Shown here piece after piece: positions 9,203 to 18,660 of a DNA stretch of 49,799 nt; positions within the stretch are counted from its first letter, which is position 1; each line of letters opens with the position of its first letter. The stretch covers positions 1 through 49,799 of the forward strand of contig JAFDXH010000184.1 of assembly GCA_018268075.1 (NCBI GenBank). The letters are read 5' to 3'. This stretch comes from Bacteroidota bacterium (GTDB taxonomy: Bacteria; Bacteroidota; Bacteroidia; Chitinophagales; Chitinophagaceae). Position numbers and translations under genes: made by a program. The notes under the pieces were generated by a model, which saw only the letters and a program-made list of their open reading frames with translations, had not been told where the DNA came from and searched no databases.

Positions 9203-9856
9203 ATGAAAAGATTATTCTCAATTTTTTTTATGATTTGTATTTTTTCTACACTCACATCTTGTGCACAAAGAGCTTCTCACAAAGGTGGTACTCCCAATAA
9301 AGATTTATCTAAATACCAAAAGGCCACGTTTGCAGCAGGTTGTTTCTGGCACGAAGAGGCTTTATTTGAAAGTGTAAAAGGAGTAGTAGAAGCAATTTCC
9401 GGATATGCCGGTGGTACTACCGCAAAGCCTGATTATGAAGAAATAGAAAATGGAAATACCGGCCATGCAGAATCAGTGCAGGTTTATTATGACTCTTCTA
9501 TAATCTCTTATGCCACCTTATTGGAAGTTTATTTTGAAGGCCAGGATCCTACATCGGTTAATGGGCAAGGCCCCGATCGCGGTACGCAATACCGTTCTAT
9601 CGCGTTTTATACTAATAGTGCAGAAAAAGGTGAGATTAAAAATTATATTCAGAAATTAGAAGTTAGCCATCGGTATAATAGGCCGTTGACTGTACAGGTA
9701 AGGAGGCTCAATAAATTCTGGCCGGCTGAAGATTATCATCAAAATTATATTGCCAACAATCCTGATAGCAGGTATGTACAAACAGTTTCCATTCCTGAAA
9801 TAAAAAAGTTTCAAAAGCAATATCCTGAATTAATTAAACCCGGACACTTCTACTAA
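9203..9856 (+). CDS. msrA: Peptide-methionine (S)-S-oxide reductase MsrA, lipoprotein form
   Basis: MsrA reduces methionine-S-sulfoxide in proteins. The 217-residue protein carries the catalytic motif GCFW with Cys47, and the family segments GYAGGTTAKPDYE, GHAESVQVYYD, PDRGTQYRS and AEDYHQNY. The N terminus is a lipoprotein signal with LTSC, Cys20 being the likely lipidated residue, so the enzyme should act in the periplasm or at a membrane face. The residue after GCFW is His rather than the usual Gly. The stop overlaps the convergent thioesterase gene by four bases. Confidence 0.95.
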   Translation: MKRLFSIFFMICIFSTLTSCAQRASHKGGTPNKDLSKYQKATFAAGCFWHEEALFESVKGVVEAISGYAGGTTAKPDYEEIENGNTGHAESVQVYYDSSIISYATLLEVYFEGQDPTSVNGQGPDRGTQYRSIAFYTNSAEKGEIKNYIQKLEVSHRYNRPLTVQVRRLNKFWPAEDYHQNYIANNPDSRYVQTVSIPEIKKFQKQYPELIKPGHFY

Positions 9857-10269
9857 GTAGTTTCAAAATAGGGCTGTAGCTTTTCCCTTATTTCCTTAGG
9901 AAGCTCAGCTCGGCTCATTGTTTGGGCATTCATAAAGTAGAGTGTTACTACCCCAGTATTCAACAATTCCTTTTGTTCATTATAGATAGCGCCATCAAAG
10001 ATAATTTTGTGATGAGCAGGCAATTCTTTTAATGTAATAGTAACTGTAAGCAGGTCGTCATACTTTGCCGGACGCAAAAAACGTATGTGCATGTCTGTTA
10101 CAATCAACATTACCCCCATAGCTTCAATGGATTTATAGGTAAAACCAATCTGGCGCAGGGCTTCAGTACGGCCTATTTCATAAAATTGAGCATAGTTGCC
10201 ATGATACACAACGCCCATCTGATCTGTAAGTGCGTAATGTACTCTTATGTTTGTGCTTGATGTGTACAA
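9853..10269 (-). CDS. YbgC/4HBT-family acyl-CoA thioesterase
   Basis: The 138-residue protein is a single hotdog fold. The motif DQMGVVYHGNY (Asp16, His23) is the 4-hydroxybenzoyl-CoA thioesterase/YbgC active-site signature, and RFLRPAKYDD and HHKIIFDGAIYN are the following strands. Members hydrolyse acyl-CoA thioesters; the substrate is not evident. It ends inside the msrA stop on the other strand and is followed on its upstream side by a DoxX gene on the same strand, 23 bases away. Confidence 0.85.
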   Translation of the reverse strand: MYTSSTNIRVHYALTDQMGVVYHGNYAQFYEIGRTEALRQIGFTYKSIEAMGVMLIVTDMHIRFLRPAKYDDLLTVTITLKELPAHHKIIFDGAIYNEQKELLNTGVVTLYFMNAQTMSRAELPKEIREKLQPYFETT

Positions 10270-10292
10270 GTGTATTGTTTAGTAATGGAATG

Positions 10293-10700
10293 TTATTTAT
10301 TGATCACCGCATCAAGGCTTGCTTTGCCAGGGCCGCATAATAGAATTACAAAAGCTACTGTCAGGTAAAGGAATCCTTTTTCGCCTTTTCCCAGAATATC
10401 GGCATTGTTGGCTACAAATACCACTACGCTCATGCCAATTACAATGGGAATAACTGCCAGCCTGGTAAATAAACCAAGTATGACGAATATGCTACAAAAA
10501 AATTCTGCAAAGATGATAAGTGCCAGAGAAATAGTAGAACCTAAGCCAGCGAAACTAATAAATGTATGTCGCATAGAATCAAAGTGGGTGAGCTTTTTGT
10601 AGCCATACGTTAATAATAAAATGCCTAACGCTAATCTCAAGATTAACATGCTTAGATTGAATGCAGTGGCTGAATGGTGAGTAGATAAAAACCGTTTCAT
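10293..10700 (-). CDS. DoxX family membrane protein
   Basis: This 135-residue protein has four transmembrane helices, with the DoxX signature LRLALGILLLTYGYKKLTHF at the first helix and an EFFCSIFVILGLFTRLA segment at the third. DoxX-like proteins are linked to quinol oxidation or redox/stress functions, but most, including this one, have no assigned reaction. It precedes the thioesterase gene in a likely two-gene unit. Confidence 0.8.
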   Translation of the reverse strand: MKRFLSTHHSATAFNLSMLILRLALGILLLTYGYKKLTHFDSMRHTFISFAGLGSTISLALIIFAEFFCSIFVILGLFTRLAVIPIVIGMSVVVFVANNADILGKGEKGFLYLTVAFVILLCGPGKASLDAVINK

Positions 10701-10790
10701 TTCATTTTTATAATTTGATTAACAAAGGTTTGCACAATTTACTTTCTTTTTGCTACAGGTTAATAAAAAGAAATAGTGGACAGGTGTTTG

Positions 10791-10798
10791 TATTTTTG
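10791..10798 (+). promoter_or_regulatory. -7 element upstream of the TPR gene
   Basis: TATTTTTG matches TAnnTTTG and lies about 62 bases before the ATG at 10860. No good -33 TTG is seen at the right spacing. Confidence 0.35.
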
Positions 10799-10859
10799 CG
10801 AGCAAAAATAGTATTCTGTTTCTATTTCAATAGTGTTTAAAAACATAAATATTTTTTTG

Positions 10860-13800
10860 ATGAAGCGTATAATCCTTTCTCTCATTTTCAATGCTTGTTT
10901 TTTAGGTGCCTTTTGCCAGGCCAATTATGTAATTGCAGACCATGAGCAGGATTATAAAAAGGCAAAGGAATATTTTATTCAGGGAAATTATGCATTGGCA
11001 TATCCTATTCTAAAGCCATTGATAGATCAATACCCTGAAAATACAATCAGCAGCCATGCATACCTGAATCAGGATATTGAGTATTATTATATTGTATGTG
11101 GGCTTAAATTAAATCAATCAATAGCTGAGGAAAGTGCAAAACTTTTTATAGATGCAGCCAATAACGAACCGCGGCAGCAGATGATGAGTTTTCATCTGGC
11201 TCGATATTATTTTACTCGAAATGATTTTGCCAGAGCTATTGTGTATTATGAAAGAGCAGGATACGACAATCTGAGTAATGAGGAAATTGCAGATGCAAAA
11301 TTTGAGCTTGCTTATTCTTATTTTAGTACGGAAGCATTTGATAAAGCAAAGCCACTTTTTAATGAAATACATCAGCTTCCTTCAAATAAATACTACAATG
11401 CTGCCAATTATTATTATGGCTACCTGAGTTATCAAGATAAGGATTTTACTGAGGCTTTAACTTCCTTCAAACAAATATCCAATACAGAGAAATATAAAAA
11501 TATAGCGCCTTATTACATTGCACAGATTTTGTATTTTAATGGGGATCATGAAAAGGCGTTGCAATATGCAGAAACAGCATTGTCGCAGCCTAATACCAGC
11601 TTTAGTAAAGAATTAAAATTACTTACCGGTCAAATTTATTTTGAGAAAAAACAATTCAATAAAGCATTACCTCTACTGGAAGACTATGTGAAAAATTCTG
11701 ATAAGGTTTCTAAAGAAGTAATGTATGAGCTCAGCTACTGTTATTACAATGCCAATCAGGTAGAGCAGGCTATTGCAGGCTTTAAGCAATTAAGCAATGA
11801 AAAGGATTCTCTTGGACAAAACTCTATGTACCTCTTAGGCGACCTGTATTTGCGAACGAATCAAAAGGCCAATGCACGCAATGCTTTTAAATACAGTGCC
11901 GATAATAACAGTAATCGTTTTCAGCAGGAAGTTTCGCGGTTTAATTATGCAAAACTTTCTTACGAGTTGGGGTATAATGATGTGGCGCTTGCATCAATCA
12001 ATAATTTTTTAGACCTATATCCTGCCTCACCCTACGCAGGAGAAGCAAAAGAAATACTGATTAACCTGCTGGCAAATTCTAACAACTATGCCGATGCACT
12101 AAAATTATATCAATCTTTTTCTAAGCCTACTGCTACCATGCAGCGGGTGTATCCAAAAATATTATTTGGAAGAGGCGTGGAGTATTTAGGTAATCAACAG
12201 CCCGATGAGGCAGATAATCTTTTTACCAAAATAACGAAAGATCCTAATGCAGGTAATGTGCTTCCTTTTGCCTGGTTTTGGAAGGGCGAAATTGCCTATA
12301 GGCAAGCACGTTATGAGGATGCAGTAAAATATATCACCAGCTACCTGAAAGACGGAGGCATGCAAGGCGAGGCAACGCCAGCCAATGGCCATTACATTTT
12401 GGGTTATAGTTATCTGAAACTTCAAAATTACAGCCTGTCTGCTCAAAATTTTAAAGAGGTAGCCAGTACTATTAGTGCTTCCTCATCTGCCATTCAGCAA
12501 GATGCGTATGTGCGCACAGCAGATGCTTATTTTATGCAGAAAAATTATAGTGTAGCAAAAGACCTGTATCAAAAAGTGATTAATAGCTCATTACCTCAAA
12601 GTGACTATGCACTCTATCAGCAGGCGCTGATAAATGGAATAAATAATGCGCCTGAGAAAATTAAAACATTCAATACATTAGTACAGCGCTATCCCAATAG
12701 TGATCTTGTACCTGAGGCATATATGCAAATTGCTAACTCCTACATGCTGCAAGAAAAATTTAGAGATGCTATTCCTGTATTAAATAAAATACTGAGTGAT
12801 CAAAAAGCTACGGGCCTTTATCCAAAGGCATATTTAAAACTTGGATTGTCTAATTACAATTTGAATAATAATAGCGAAGCGCTGAAAAATTACCAGCAGT
12901 TGGTAAACCAGTATCCTGCATCTGATGAGGCTACAGAAGCCATGGATAATGTACGCAACATATATATTGAAATGGGCAAGCCGGATGATTATGTAAACTT
13001 TGCAAAAAAAGCTGGAATAAACGTAAGCATTTCTGAGGCAGATTCACTCACTTATACAGCAGCAGAGCTGAAATATTCAAGTGGGGATTGCAGCGCTTCG
13101 ATTGATGCGTTTAAAAATTATCTTAGCAAGTATCCTACGGGTGCCTATAGCATCAATGCACAATTTTATATGAGCGAATGCTATGCGAAGAATAAGGATT
13201 GGCAAAACGCAGTATCAGGCTACGAAGCTGTGGTAAATAAGGGCAGCAGTGCTTTTGCGGAAAGAGCTGCTTTGGCGGCTGCACGTATTTACTATATCGA
13301 ATTGCAAGATTATCAGAAATCTAAAGGATTGTTTGCAAAACTTTTATTGCTATCTACTACACCGGAAAATCAATTGGAGGCACTTAGAGGGCTCACCAGA
13401 AGCTACTATCAAACCAAGGACTTTGCAAAGGCAAATGATGCCGCCAAAGAATTGTTGACCAAGAAAGGAATAAGCACCGATGATAAAGCTATTGCCAATC
13501 TGGTGCTTGGTAAATCATTGCAGTCGAATAACCAATGTGGTGAGGCCATGGATGCATTTAAGCAAGTAGCAATATTGAATAAGGGTGCATGGGCAGCGGA
13601 GGCCCGATATGAGATAGCCCACTGCTATTACATCCTTAATCAATTGGGCGCCTCTGAGAAAGCAGCAATGGAAGTGATAAAAATAGCAGGGGCTGATTAT
13701 TGGGTAGCCAGGTCCTACATTCTGCTGGGCGATATATATCTGGCTCAAAAAGATTATTTTAATGCAAAGGCCACATACAAGAGTGTAGCTGATAATGCAA

Positions 13801-13904
13801 CAGTTGCCGAATTAAAAAAGGAAGCTCAAGAAAAATTAGATAAAGCCATTAAAGAAGAACAAAGCAATTCAAAAGTAGAAAGCACTCAAAAAAATATTCA
13901 ATAA
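10860..13904 (+). CDS. Large exported tetratricopeptide-repeat protein
   Basis: From the ATG at 10860 the 1014-residue product starts with a signal peptide ending near GAFCQA; an in-frame ATG at 10833 adds nine residues and spoils the signal. Nearly the whole mature chain is TPR/Sel1-type helical repeats with the recurring A-x-x-x-Y/F and P patterns (for example YPASPYAGEA and YPNSDLVPEAYMQIANSYM). The C terminus is charged and low complexity (KLDKAIKEEQSN). Such proteins are periplasmic or outer-membrane scaffolds. It leads a four-gene run (gaps 22, 43 and 26 bases) with an outer-membrane barrel and a HU/CCDC81-like membrane protein, which suggests one envelope assembly. No enzyme activity is suggested. 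Confidence 0.85.
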   Translation: MKRIILSLIFNACFLGAFCQANYVIADHEQDYKKAKEYFIQGNYALAYPILKPLIDQYPENTISSHAYLNQDIEYYYIVCGLKLNQSIAEESAKLFIDAANNEPRQQMMSFHLARYYFTRNDFARAIVYYERAGYDNLSNEEIADAKFELAYSYFSTEAFDKAKPLFNEIHQLPSNKYYNAANYYYGYLSYQDKDFTEALTSFKQISNTEKYKNIAPYYIAQILYFNGDHEKALQYAETALSQPNTSFSKELKLLTGQIYFEKKQFNKALPLLEDYVKNSDKVSKEVMYELSYCYYNANQVEQAIAGFKQLSNEKDSLGQNSMYLLGDLYLRTNQKANARNAFKYSADNNSNRFQQEVSRFNYAKLSYELGYNDVALASINNFLDLYPASPYAGEAKEILINLLANSNNYADALKLYQSFSKPTATMQRVYPKILFGRGVEYLGNQQPDEADNLFTKITKDPNAGNVLPFAWFWKGEIAYRQARYEDAVKYITSYLKDGGMQGEATPANGHYILGYSYLKLQNYSLSAQNFKEVASTISASSSAIQQDAYVRTADAYFMQKNYSVAKDLYQKVINSSLPQSDYALYQQALINGINNAPEKIKTFNTLVQRYPNSDLVPEAYMQIANSYMLQEKFRDAIPVLNKILSDQKATGLYPKAYLKLGLSNYNLNNNSEALKNYQQLVNQYPASDEATEAMDNVRNIYIEMGKPDDYVNFAKKAGINVSISEADSLTYTAAELKYSSGDCSASIDAFKNYLSKYPTGAYSINAQFYMSECYAKNKDWQNAVSGYEAVVNKGSSAFAERAALAAARIYYIELQDYQKSKGLFAKLLLLSTTPENQLEALRGLTRSYYQTKDFAKANDAAKELLTKKGISTDDKAIANLVLGKSLQSNNQCGEAMDAFKQVAILNKGAWAAEARYEIAHCYYILNQLGASEKAAMEVIKIAGADYWVARSYILLGDIYLAQKDYFNAKATYKSVADNATVAELKKEAQEKLDKAIKEEQSNSKVESTQKNIQ

Positions 13905-13926
13905 ACGAATGACCTATTAAGTTGTT

Positions 13927-15558
13927 ATGAAAAAAAGATATTTTAAGTTTCTGTTGGCAACATTTTTTGCACAATTACTGTTTGTAAAAAATTATGCACA
14001 GGTAGATACCACGCACAGGCAAACGATTGAGATTACCTCCAGTTATAAACCTGCCTTGCGAGATGTGGTGAAAATAAATCTATACGCTACGGCACCGCCG
14101 GCCGATACTAGCAGGCCTCGCCTTGCCTATAATATTCCGGCACAAAATTTATTTTACTTGTATCAGCCTGTTACGCTAAAGCCATTTGCTTTGCAGAGCG
14201 ATACCAGCTTATTATTGGGTGGGCGCAATATTTTAAAAGTTGGATTTGGCAATTTTACTACTCCCTATATTGCTGGTGCTATGAGCTTTGGCGATGGAAA
14301 GAAAAATTTATTGAATATCTATGGCGATTATATTTCTTCAAAGGGAAAAATTGCCAATCAGGATTTTAGTGAATTAAAATTAAAAGGTACAGGAAGTATT
14401 TTCAATGCGGGCCATGAAGCCTATGGTAGTGCAGCATTTGCCCAACATGAATATTACCAATATGGATACGATCATAATGCTTTAAATTTTGATAAAGACA
14501 TGCTGCGTCGTAGTTATCAGGATTTTGCTTTTTCTGCAGGATATAGAAATACAGAGGTAAATAGTGTAGGTATAAATTATGATCCGCATATTACATTTCA
14601 CTCATTCAACCGCCAAAATAAGGTAGGTGAAAATACTTTTTCATTTGTATTGCCTGCAACAAAAAAATTTGGTGATCATGTAGAAGTAAAGGTTTCAGTA
14701 TTGGGCAATGTAAATGCTTACCAGCTTAAGAGCAGCAACCTGAAAATAAATAGTCAGCTTTACCAAATAGCGCCAGAACTCGCATACTATAGTGATAGGT
14801 TCAATTTTCATGGGGGTATCACACCTTCTTGGAATAACAATGTTGTAAGTATATTACCTAACCTGTATGGTGAGTTGCAATTACAGAAGAAAGTATTTAT
14901 GCTACAGGGAGGATGGGTTGGCAGGTTTATCAATAATAGTTTTCGTAGCCTGAGCAATGAAAACCCTTATATAGAAGATCCTGTGTTTTTTTACAACACA
15001 AAGGAAATGCAATACTATGGCGGCATAAAAGCTACTGTAGGGCAGCATTTTACTTTTAACGCAAAGGCAGCATTCATCACCTATAATAATATGCCATTGT
15101 TTATAAACGATCAGGTAAATGGAAATACTTTTTTGGTGGTGAATGAAAGCCGGATAGATAATTTTCAAATTCATGGTGATTTAAATTTTATCAGCCAGGA
15201 TAAGTTTACACTTACCGGTGCACTGGATCTCAATACTTATGGCAGCCTAAAAGATAATACAAATGCCTGGGGGCTTTATCCTTTAAAATTGCAAGGCTCT
15301 TTTAGGTGGAATGCCTTTAAGCAATTGCTTTTTAAAGCAGACCTTGCGGCCTTTAGTGGTGCAAAGGCATTTGATCATGGCCAAGTAAAATCATTAAAAG
15401 GTGGAACTGATTTGAGCGCCGGTGGTGAATTTAAGATTAATAATAAATTCAGCGCCTGGCTTGATTTTGATAATATTCTCAATAGTAAATATCAAAAATG
15501 GAACAACTATGCGGTATATGGGTTTCAGGCAATAGGTGGAGTAATTATTCATTTTTAA
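13927..15558 (+). CDS. Outer-membrane beta-barrel protein (TonB-receptor-like barrel without plug)
   Basis: The 543-residue protein has a signal peptide ending NYAQ (residue 25) and then alternating polar/hydrophobic strands across the whole length, rich in Gly, Asn and aromatics, ending in a terminal Phe (GGVIIHF), the usual signal for outer-membrane insertion. The last strands (FSAWLDFDNILNSKYQKW) resemble those of TonB-dependent receptors, but no plug domain or TonB box is present and the chain is shorter than a receptor. It follows the TPR gene by 22 bases. I infer an outer-membrane partner of the TPR protein; its cargo is unknown. Confidence 0.8.
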   Translation: MKKRYFKFLLATFFAQLLFVKNYAQVDTTHRQTIEITSSYKPALRDVVKINLYATAPPADTSRPRLAYNIPAQNLFYLYQPVTLKPFALQSDTSLLLGGRNILKVGFGNFTTPYIAGAMSFGDGKKNLLNIYGDYISSKGKIANQDFSELKLKGTGSIFNAGHEAYGSAAFAQHEYYQYGYDHNALNFDKDMLRRSYQDFAFSAGYRNTEVNSVGINYDPHITFHSFNRQNKVGENTFSFVLPATKKFGDHVEVKVSVLGNVNAYQLKSSNLKINSQLYQIAPELAYYSDRFNFHGGITPSWNNNVVSILPNLYGELQLQKKVFMLQGGWVGRFINNSFRSLSNENPYIEDPVFFYNTKEMQYYGGIKATVGQHFTFNAKAAFITYNNMPLFINDQVNGNTFLVVNESRIDNFQIHGDLNFISQDKFTLTGALDLNTYGSLKDNTNAWGLYPLKLQGSFRWNAFKQLLFKADLAAFSGAKAFDHGQVKSLKGGTDLSAGGEFKINNKFSAWLDFDNILNSKYQKWNNYAVYGFQAIGGVIIHF

Positions 15559-15563
15559 AAATA

Positions 15564-15594
15564 TTGAAACTGCCTTAATAAAGATTTAGCTTTG
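15564..15594 (+). promoter_or_regulatory. Internal promoter before the HU/CCDC81-like gene
   Basis: TTG at 15564-15566, a 20-base spacer and TAGCTTTG at 15587-15594 match the Bacteroidota consensus. The ATG is at 15602, so the transcript would be leaderless or nearly so. Confidence 0.5.
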
Positions 15595-15601
15595 CCAATA
15601 T

Positions 15602-16237
15602 ATGGAGCAAATAATTTCTTCGTTTATTATTCAATCAGATATCTGCACACTACCGGAATTGGGTAGGTTCAAAAAAGTGGTTTCTTCAGCAACAACTGAT
15701 GTGGCCAATCAGCAAATTTTACCGCCCAAAGAGGAAATTATTTTTCAGGAGCAATCAGGGGATCTTTCTGAGGAGTTAATTCATTACAATGCATTAAAAA
15801 AAAATATAACAGATGGTGAAGCTGCACAAGAGCTAATGGAATGGTGCCACTATACTAAAGAAAAATTGAAGAGTAGTGAATCAATAATGCTGTCTAATGT
15901 GGGAACATTAAAGATGACCTACAGCGGTTCAATTTATTTTGAACAGGCGGATATAGCTGCGCCTCGGGCCATCAATGCTCAAAGGGTAATTCATGAAAAT
16001 GCGGAACATGCAGTATTGGTAGGCGATAAAGAGTCAACCAATACCAAAATGAGCGAATATTTAAACAATGAAGTGAGCGAAAAAAATGGATGGTGGAAGA
16101 AGGCAGCACTCATTCTGGCACTGTTGGCTTTGCTCTTATTAGTATTGTTTTACCGCCAGTATGATGCACAGAATAAATTTGGAAATAGATCCTTCTTTAC
16201 TGTTGAAACACCAGGCAAAACCTATATGACTCCTTAA
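15602..16237 (+). CDS. HU/CCDC81-like N-terminal domain inner-membrane protein
   Basis: The 211-residue protein starts with a segment typical of Bacteroidota CCDC81-like prokaryotic HU domains (IQSDICTLPELGRFKKV, then FNALKKNITDG-like and LSNVGTLKM), which is usually an incomplete IHF/HU-type repeat. One transmembrane helix follows at about 163-183 (LILALLALLLLVLFY), leaving a short 28-residue periplasmic tail with no SPOR domain, unlike many relatives. Related proteins are proposed to link DNA or cell-division machinery to the envelope. It is third in the TPR/barrel cluster. The domain assignment is by pattern only. Confidence 0.65.
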   Translation: MEQIISSFIIQSDICTLPELGRFKKVVSSATTDVANQQILPPKEEIIFQEQSGDLSEELIHYNALKKNITDGEAAQELMEWCHYTKEKLKSSESIMLSNVGTLKMTYSGSIYFEQADIAAPRAINAQRVIHENAEHAVLVGDKESTNTKMSEYLNNEVSEKNGWWKKAALILALLALLLLVLFYRQYDAQNKFGNRSFFTVETPGKTYMTP

Positions 16238-16263
16238 AAAATTTTTCATTTTAATTTTTGCAA

Positions 16264-17154
16264 ATGACTTTAAGCGCTTGTCCGGCTTGTAATTCTGAAG
16301 ATGTACATTTTAAACTCTCAGTAAAAGATTTTTCAATATCCGGAGAAATATTTGAGGTATGGGAGTGTAGCAAGTGTTCTTTAAGATTTACGCAGAATGC
16401 GCCCTCTGAAGAAAATATTGGACCTTATTATCAATCTGAAAACTATATTTCGCACTCTAATACAAACAAGGGCCTTGTAAATAAATTGTATCATAGTGTA
16501 AAGAAAATAACCCTCAACAAAAAGAAAAAAATAATAAAAAATGCCACTGGGTTTTCTACAGGTAAAATTTTGGATGTTGGTGCGGGTACTGGCGCATTTC
16601 TGAATACAATGAGGCAGGGCGGGTGGCAGGTTTCGGGTATAGAGCCTGATGTAATAGCCAGAAAAAATGCTTCAGATCTTTATCGCTTAAATCTGCTCGA
16701 TCAGGAAGCTTTAAAATCTTTTACACCGGCATCTTTCGATGTGATTACCATGTGGCATGTACTGGAACATGTGCATCAGTTAAATGAAACAATTGCACTT
16801 CTTATGAATTTATTAAAACCCAACGGAAAATTAATTATTGCCGTACCAAATTATACAAGTTTTGATGCTCATTATTATAAAGAGTTTTGGGCCGCTTATG
16901 ATGTGCCCCGCCACTTATACCATTTTTCGCCAGATGCAATGAAGAAATTATTGGTTGATCATGGAATGAATAATCCTGTGCTTTTACCTATGTGGTTTGA
17001 TAGCTTTTATGTAAGTATGCTTAGCGAGAAATATAAATATGGGAAAAGTCGTCTGGTACAGGCTTTTTTTACGGGGCTTAAATCAAACTTAAAAGCACGC
17101 AACAAGATTGAAAATTGTTCCTCGGTAATTTACATCAGCGCCATCAAACCTTGA
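16264..17154 (+). CDS. Zinc-ribbon class I SAM-dependent methyltransferase
   Basis: From the ATG at 16264 the product has 296 residues; a TTG at 16258 adds only two. The first 45 residues hold a zinc ribbon (CPAC and CSKC pairs). Residues about 95-200 are a Rossmann methyltransferase fold with motif I ILDVGAGTGAFL and motif IV FDVITMWHVLEHVHQL (Methyltransf_23 type). Such enzymes often modify sugars, lipids or nucleotide-linked intermediates; the substrate is not evident. It overlaps the end of the convergent aldehyde dehydrogenase by 11 bases. Confidence 0.85.
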   Translation: MTLSACPACNSEDVHFKLSVKDFSISGEIFEVWECSKCSLRFTQNAPSEENIGPYYQSENYISHSNTNKGLVNKLYHSVKKITLNKKKKIIKNATGFSTGKILDVGAGTGAFLNTMRQGGWQVSGIEPDVIARKNASDLYRLNLLDQEALKSFTPASFDVITMWHVLEHVHQLNETIALLMNLLKPNGKLIIAVPNYTSFDAHYYKEFWAAYDVPRHLYHFSPDAMKKLLVDHGMNNPVLLPMWFDSFYVSMLSEKYKYGKSRLVQAFFTGLKSNLKARNKIENCSSVIYISAIKP

Positions 17155-18622
17155 TGTTATCTTTTGTCAATTCTCCATTTAAAGTGCGCCATATCTTTAA
17201 TGGATTTTCATTTCTCAATTCATCAGGGAGCATATTATTGCTCCAGTTTTGAAAAGCGATAGGCCGCGTAAAACGCTTAATGCCATCGGCGCCTACAGAA
17301 GTAAAACGAGGATCTGTACTGGCAGGGAAAGGGCCGCCATGCTGCATTGAGAGGCATACGGCCACACCGGTGGGCACACCATTCAGGATTATGCGTCCGC
17401 AAAAATTCTGTACTATTTCTAATAAAGGTTTATTTTTTTTCAATTCACTTTCTGAGCCCCATATAGTACCAGTAAGCTGGCCTTGCATTGAAGAAGCTAC
17501 CTGAATCATCTCTTCCATATTCCTGCATTTTACTAAAATGGAGTAAGGTCCAAATACCTCATGGTGCAAGGTTTTATTTTTTAGAAAATATCGAGCATCT
17601 ACTTCTGCTATTAACGGTCTTCCTTCTCTTTCTCTTACTTCCGGTTTGGCGAGTACAGTTACCCCTTTCTGTCTTAGTGAGGTATTTTCATTTTTGATAT
17701 ATGATTTTTTAATCCCTTCATGAAGCATTTTAGCAGCAGGGCTTTCAAGTATTTTTTGAGATAATATTTTTTTGAATTTATTGAGTTGGTCGCTTTCTAT
17801 ACCAACCATGATTCCCGGATTAGTACAAAATTGGCCTACACCTAATACCACCGATTTGGCCATAGTGTCGGCTATTTCTGATGCCTTTGATTTTAACTGG
17901 CCTGGTAGAAAAAAGACAGGATTGGTGCTACCCATTTCTGCAAATACGGGAATAGGAATTTCTCTTGCATTTCCCCAATCAAATAATTGTTTACCTCCGG
18001 AGAATGAACCAGTAAAGCCTACTGCCTTGGTAAGTGGATGGGTGACCAGGTATTTGCCCACTTCAAAAGATTCACCTTTAATGTGTGTAAATATTCCTTC
18101 TGGCATTTTACATTCCTTTGCGGCCCGTAAAATGATATCTGCCACCAAAGTGGATGTTCTTATATGTGCAGGATGGGCTTTCACTATTACGCTGCATCCT
18201 GCTGCAAAAGCACAAGCCGTATCGCCACCGGCGGTAGAATAAGCGAATGGAAAATTACTTGCCCCAAATACAATCACTGGACCTAAGGGAATCATCATTT
18301 TACGTAAGTCTTCCGGGATGTTTTTTTCTATGGAGGCGGTATTGATACGGGCTTCCAGCCATTCGCCACTTTTGCAGGCATCAGCATACTGCCGTAATTG
18401 CAAAACAGTGCGGCTCCTTTCATTGATCAATCTGGCAGTAGTAAGATTTGTTTCTTTGGCTGCGGTAGCAATTAGTTCATCGCCACTTTGCTCTAATAGC
18501 TGAGCTATTTTATACATAAATGTTTTTCTTTTTTCAAGGGAATACTTTCTGTATGTTTCAAAAGCTTTATTGGCTTGTTGCATGGCTTTATCAAGCCTTT
18601 TTATATCCATAGTATTTTTCAT
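17144..18622 (-). CDS. Aldehyde dehydrogenase, 2,5-dioxovalerate (alpha-ketoglutarate semialdehyde) dehydrogenase-like
   Basis: The 492-residue protein belongs to the ALDH superfamily: Asn123 in FGASNFPF, Glu229 in FAEMGSTNP and nucleophile Cys266 in GVGQFCTNPG are all present. The GQFCTNPG context and the FAEMGSTNPVF segment are those of type III alpha-ketoglutaric semialdehyde dehydrogenases, which turn 2,5-dioxopentanoate into 2-oxoglutarate at the end of hydroxyproline, pentose or aldarate breakdown. Neither upstream enzymes nor a transporter is nearby, so the pathway it serves is open. An ATG four codons in (18610) is an equally good start. Confidence 0.85.
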   Translation of the reverse strand: MKNTMDIKRLDKAMQQANKAFETYRKYSLEKRKTFMYKIAQLLEQSGDELIATAAKETNLTTARLINERSRTVLQLRQYADACKSGEWLEARINTASIEKNIPEDLRKMMIPLGPVIVFGASNFPFAYSTAGGDTACAFAAGCSVIVKAHPAHIRTSTLVADIILRAAKECKMPEGIFTHIKGESFEVGKYLVTHPLTKAVGFTGSFSGGKQLFDWGNAREIPIPVFAEMGSTNPVFFLPGQLKSKASEIADTMAKSVVLGVGQFCTNPGIMVGIESDQLNKFKKILSQKILESPAAKMLHEGIKKSYIKNENTSLRQKGVTVLAKPEVREREGRPLIAEVDARYFLKNKTLHHEVFGPYSILVKCRNMEEMIQVASSMQGQLTGTIWGSESELKKNKPLLEIVQNFCGRIILNGVPTGVAVCLSMQHGGPFPASTDPRFTSVGADGIKRFTRPIAFQNWSNNMLPDELRNENPLKIWRTLNGELTKDNIKV

Positions 18623-18660
18623 GTTGATTATTTTATTAATTAGAAATTTTCAAATGAGTA

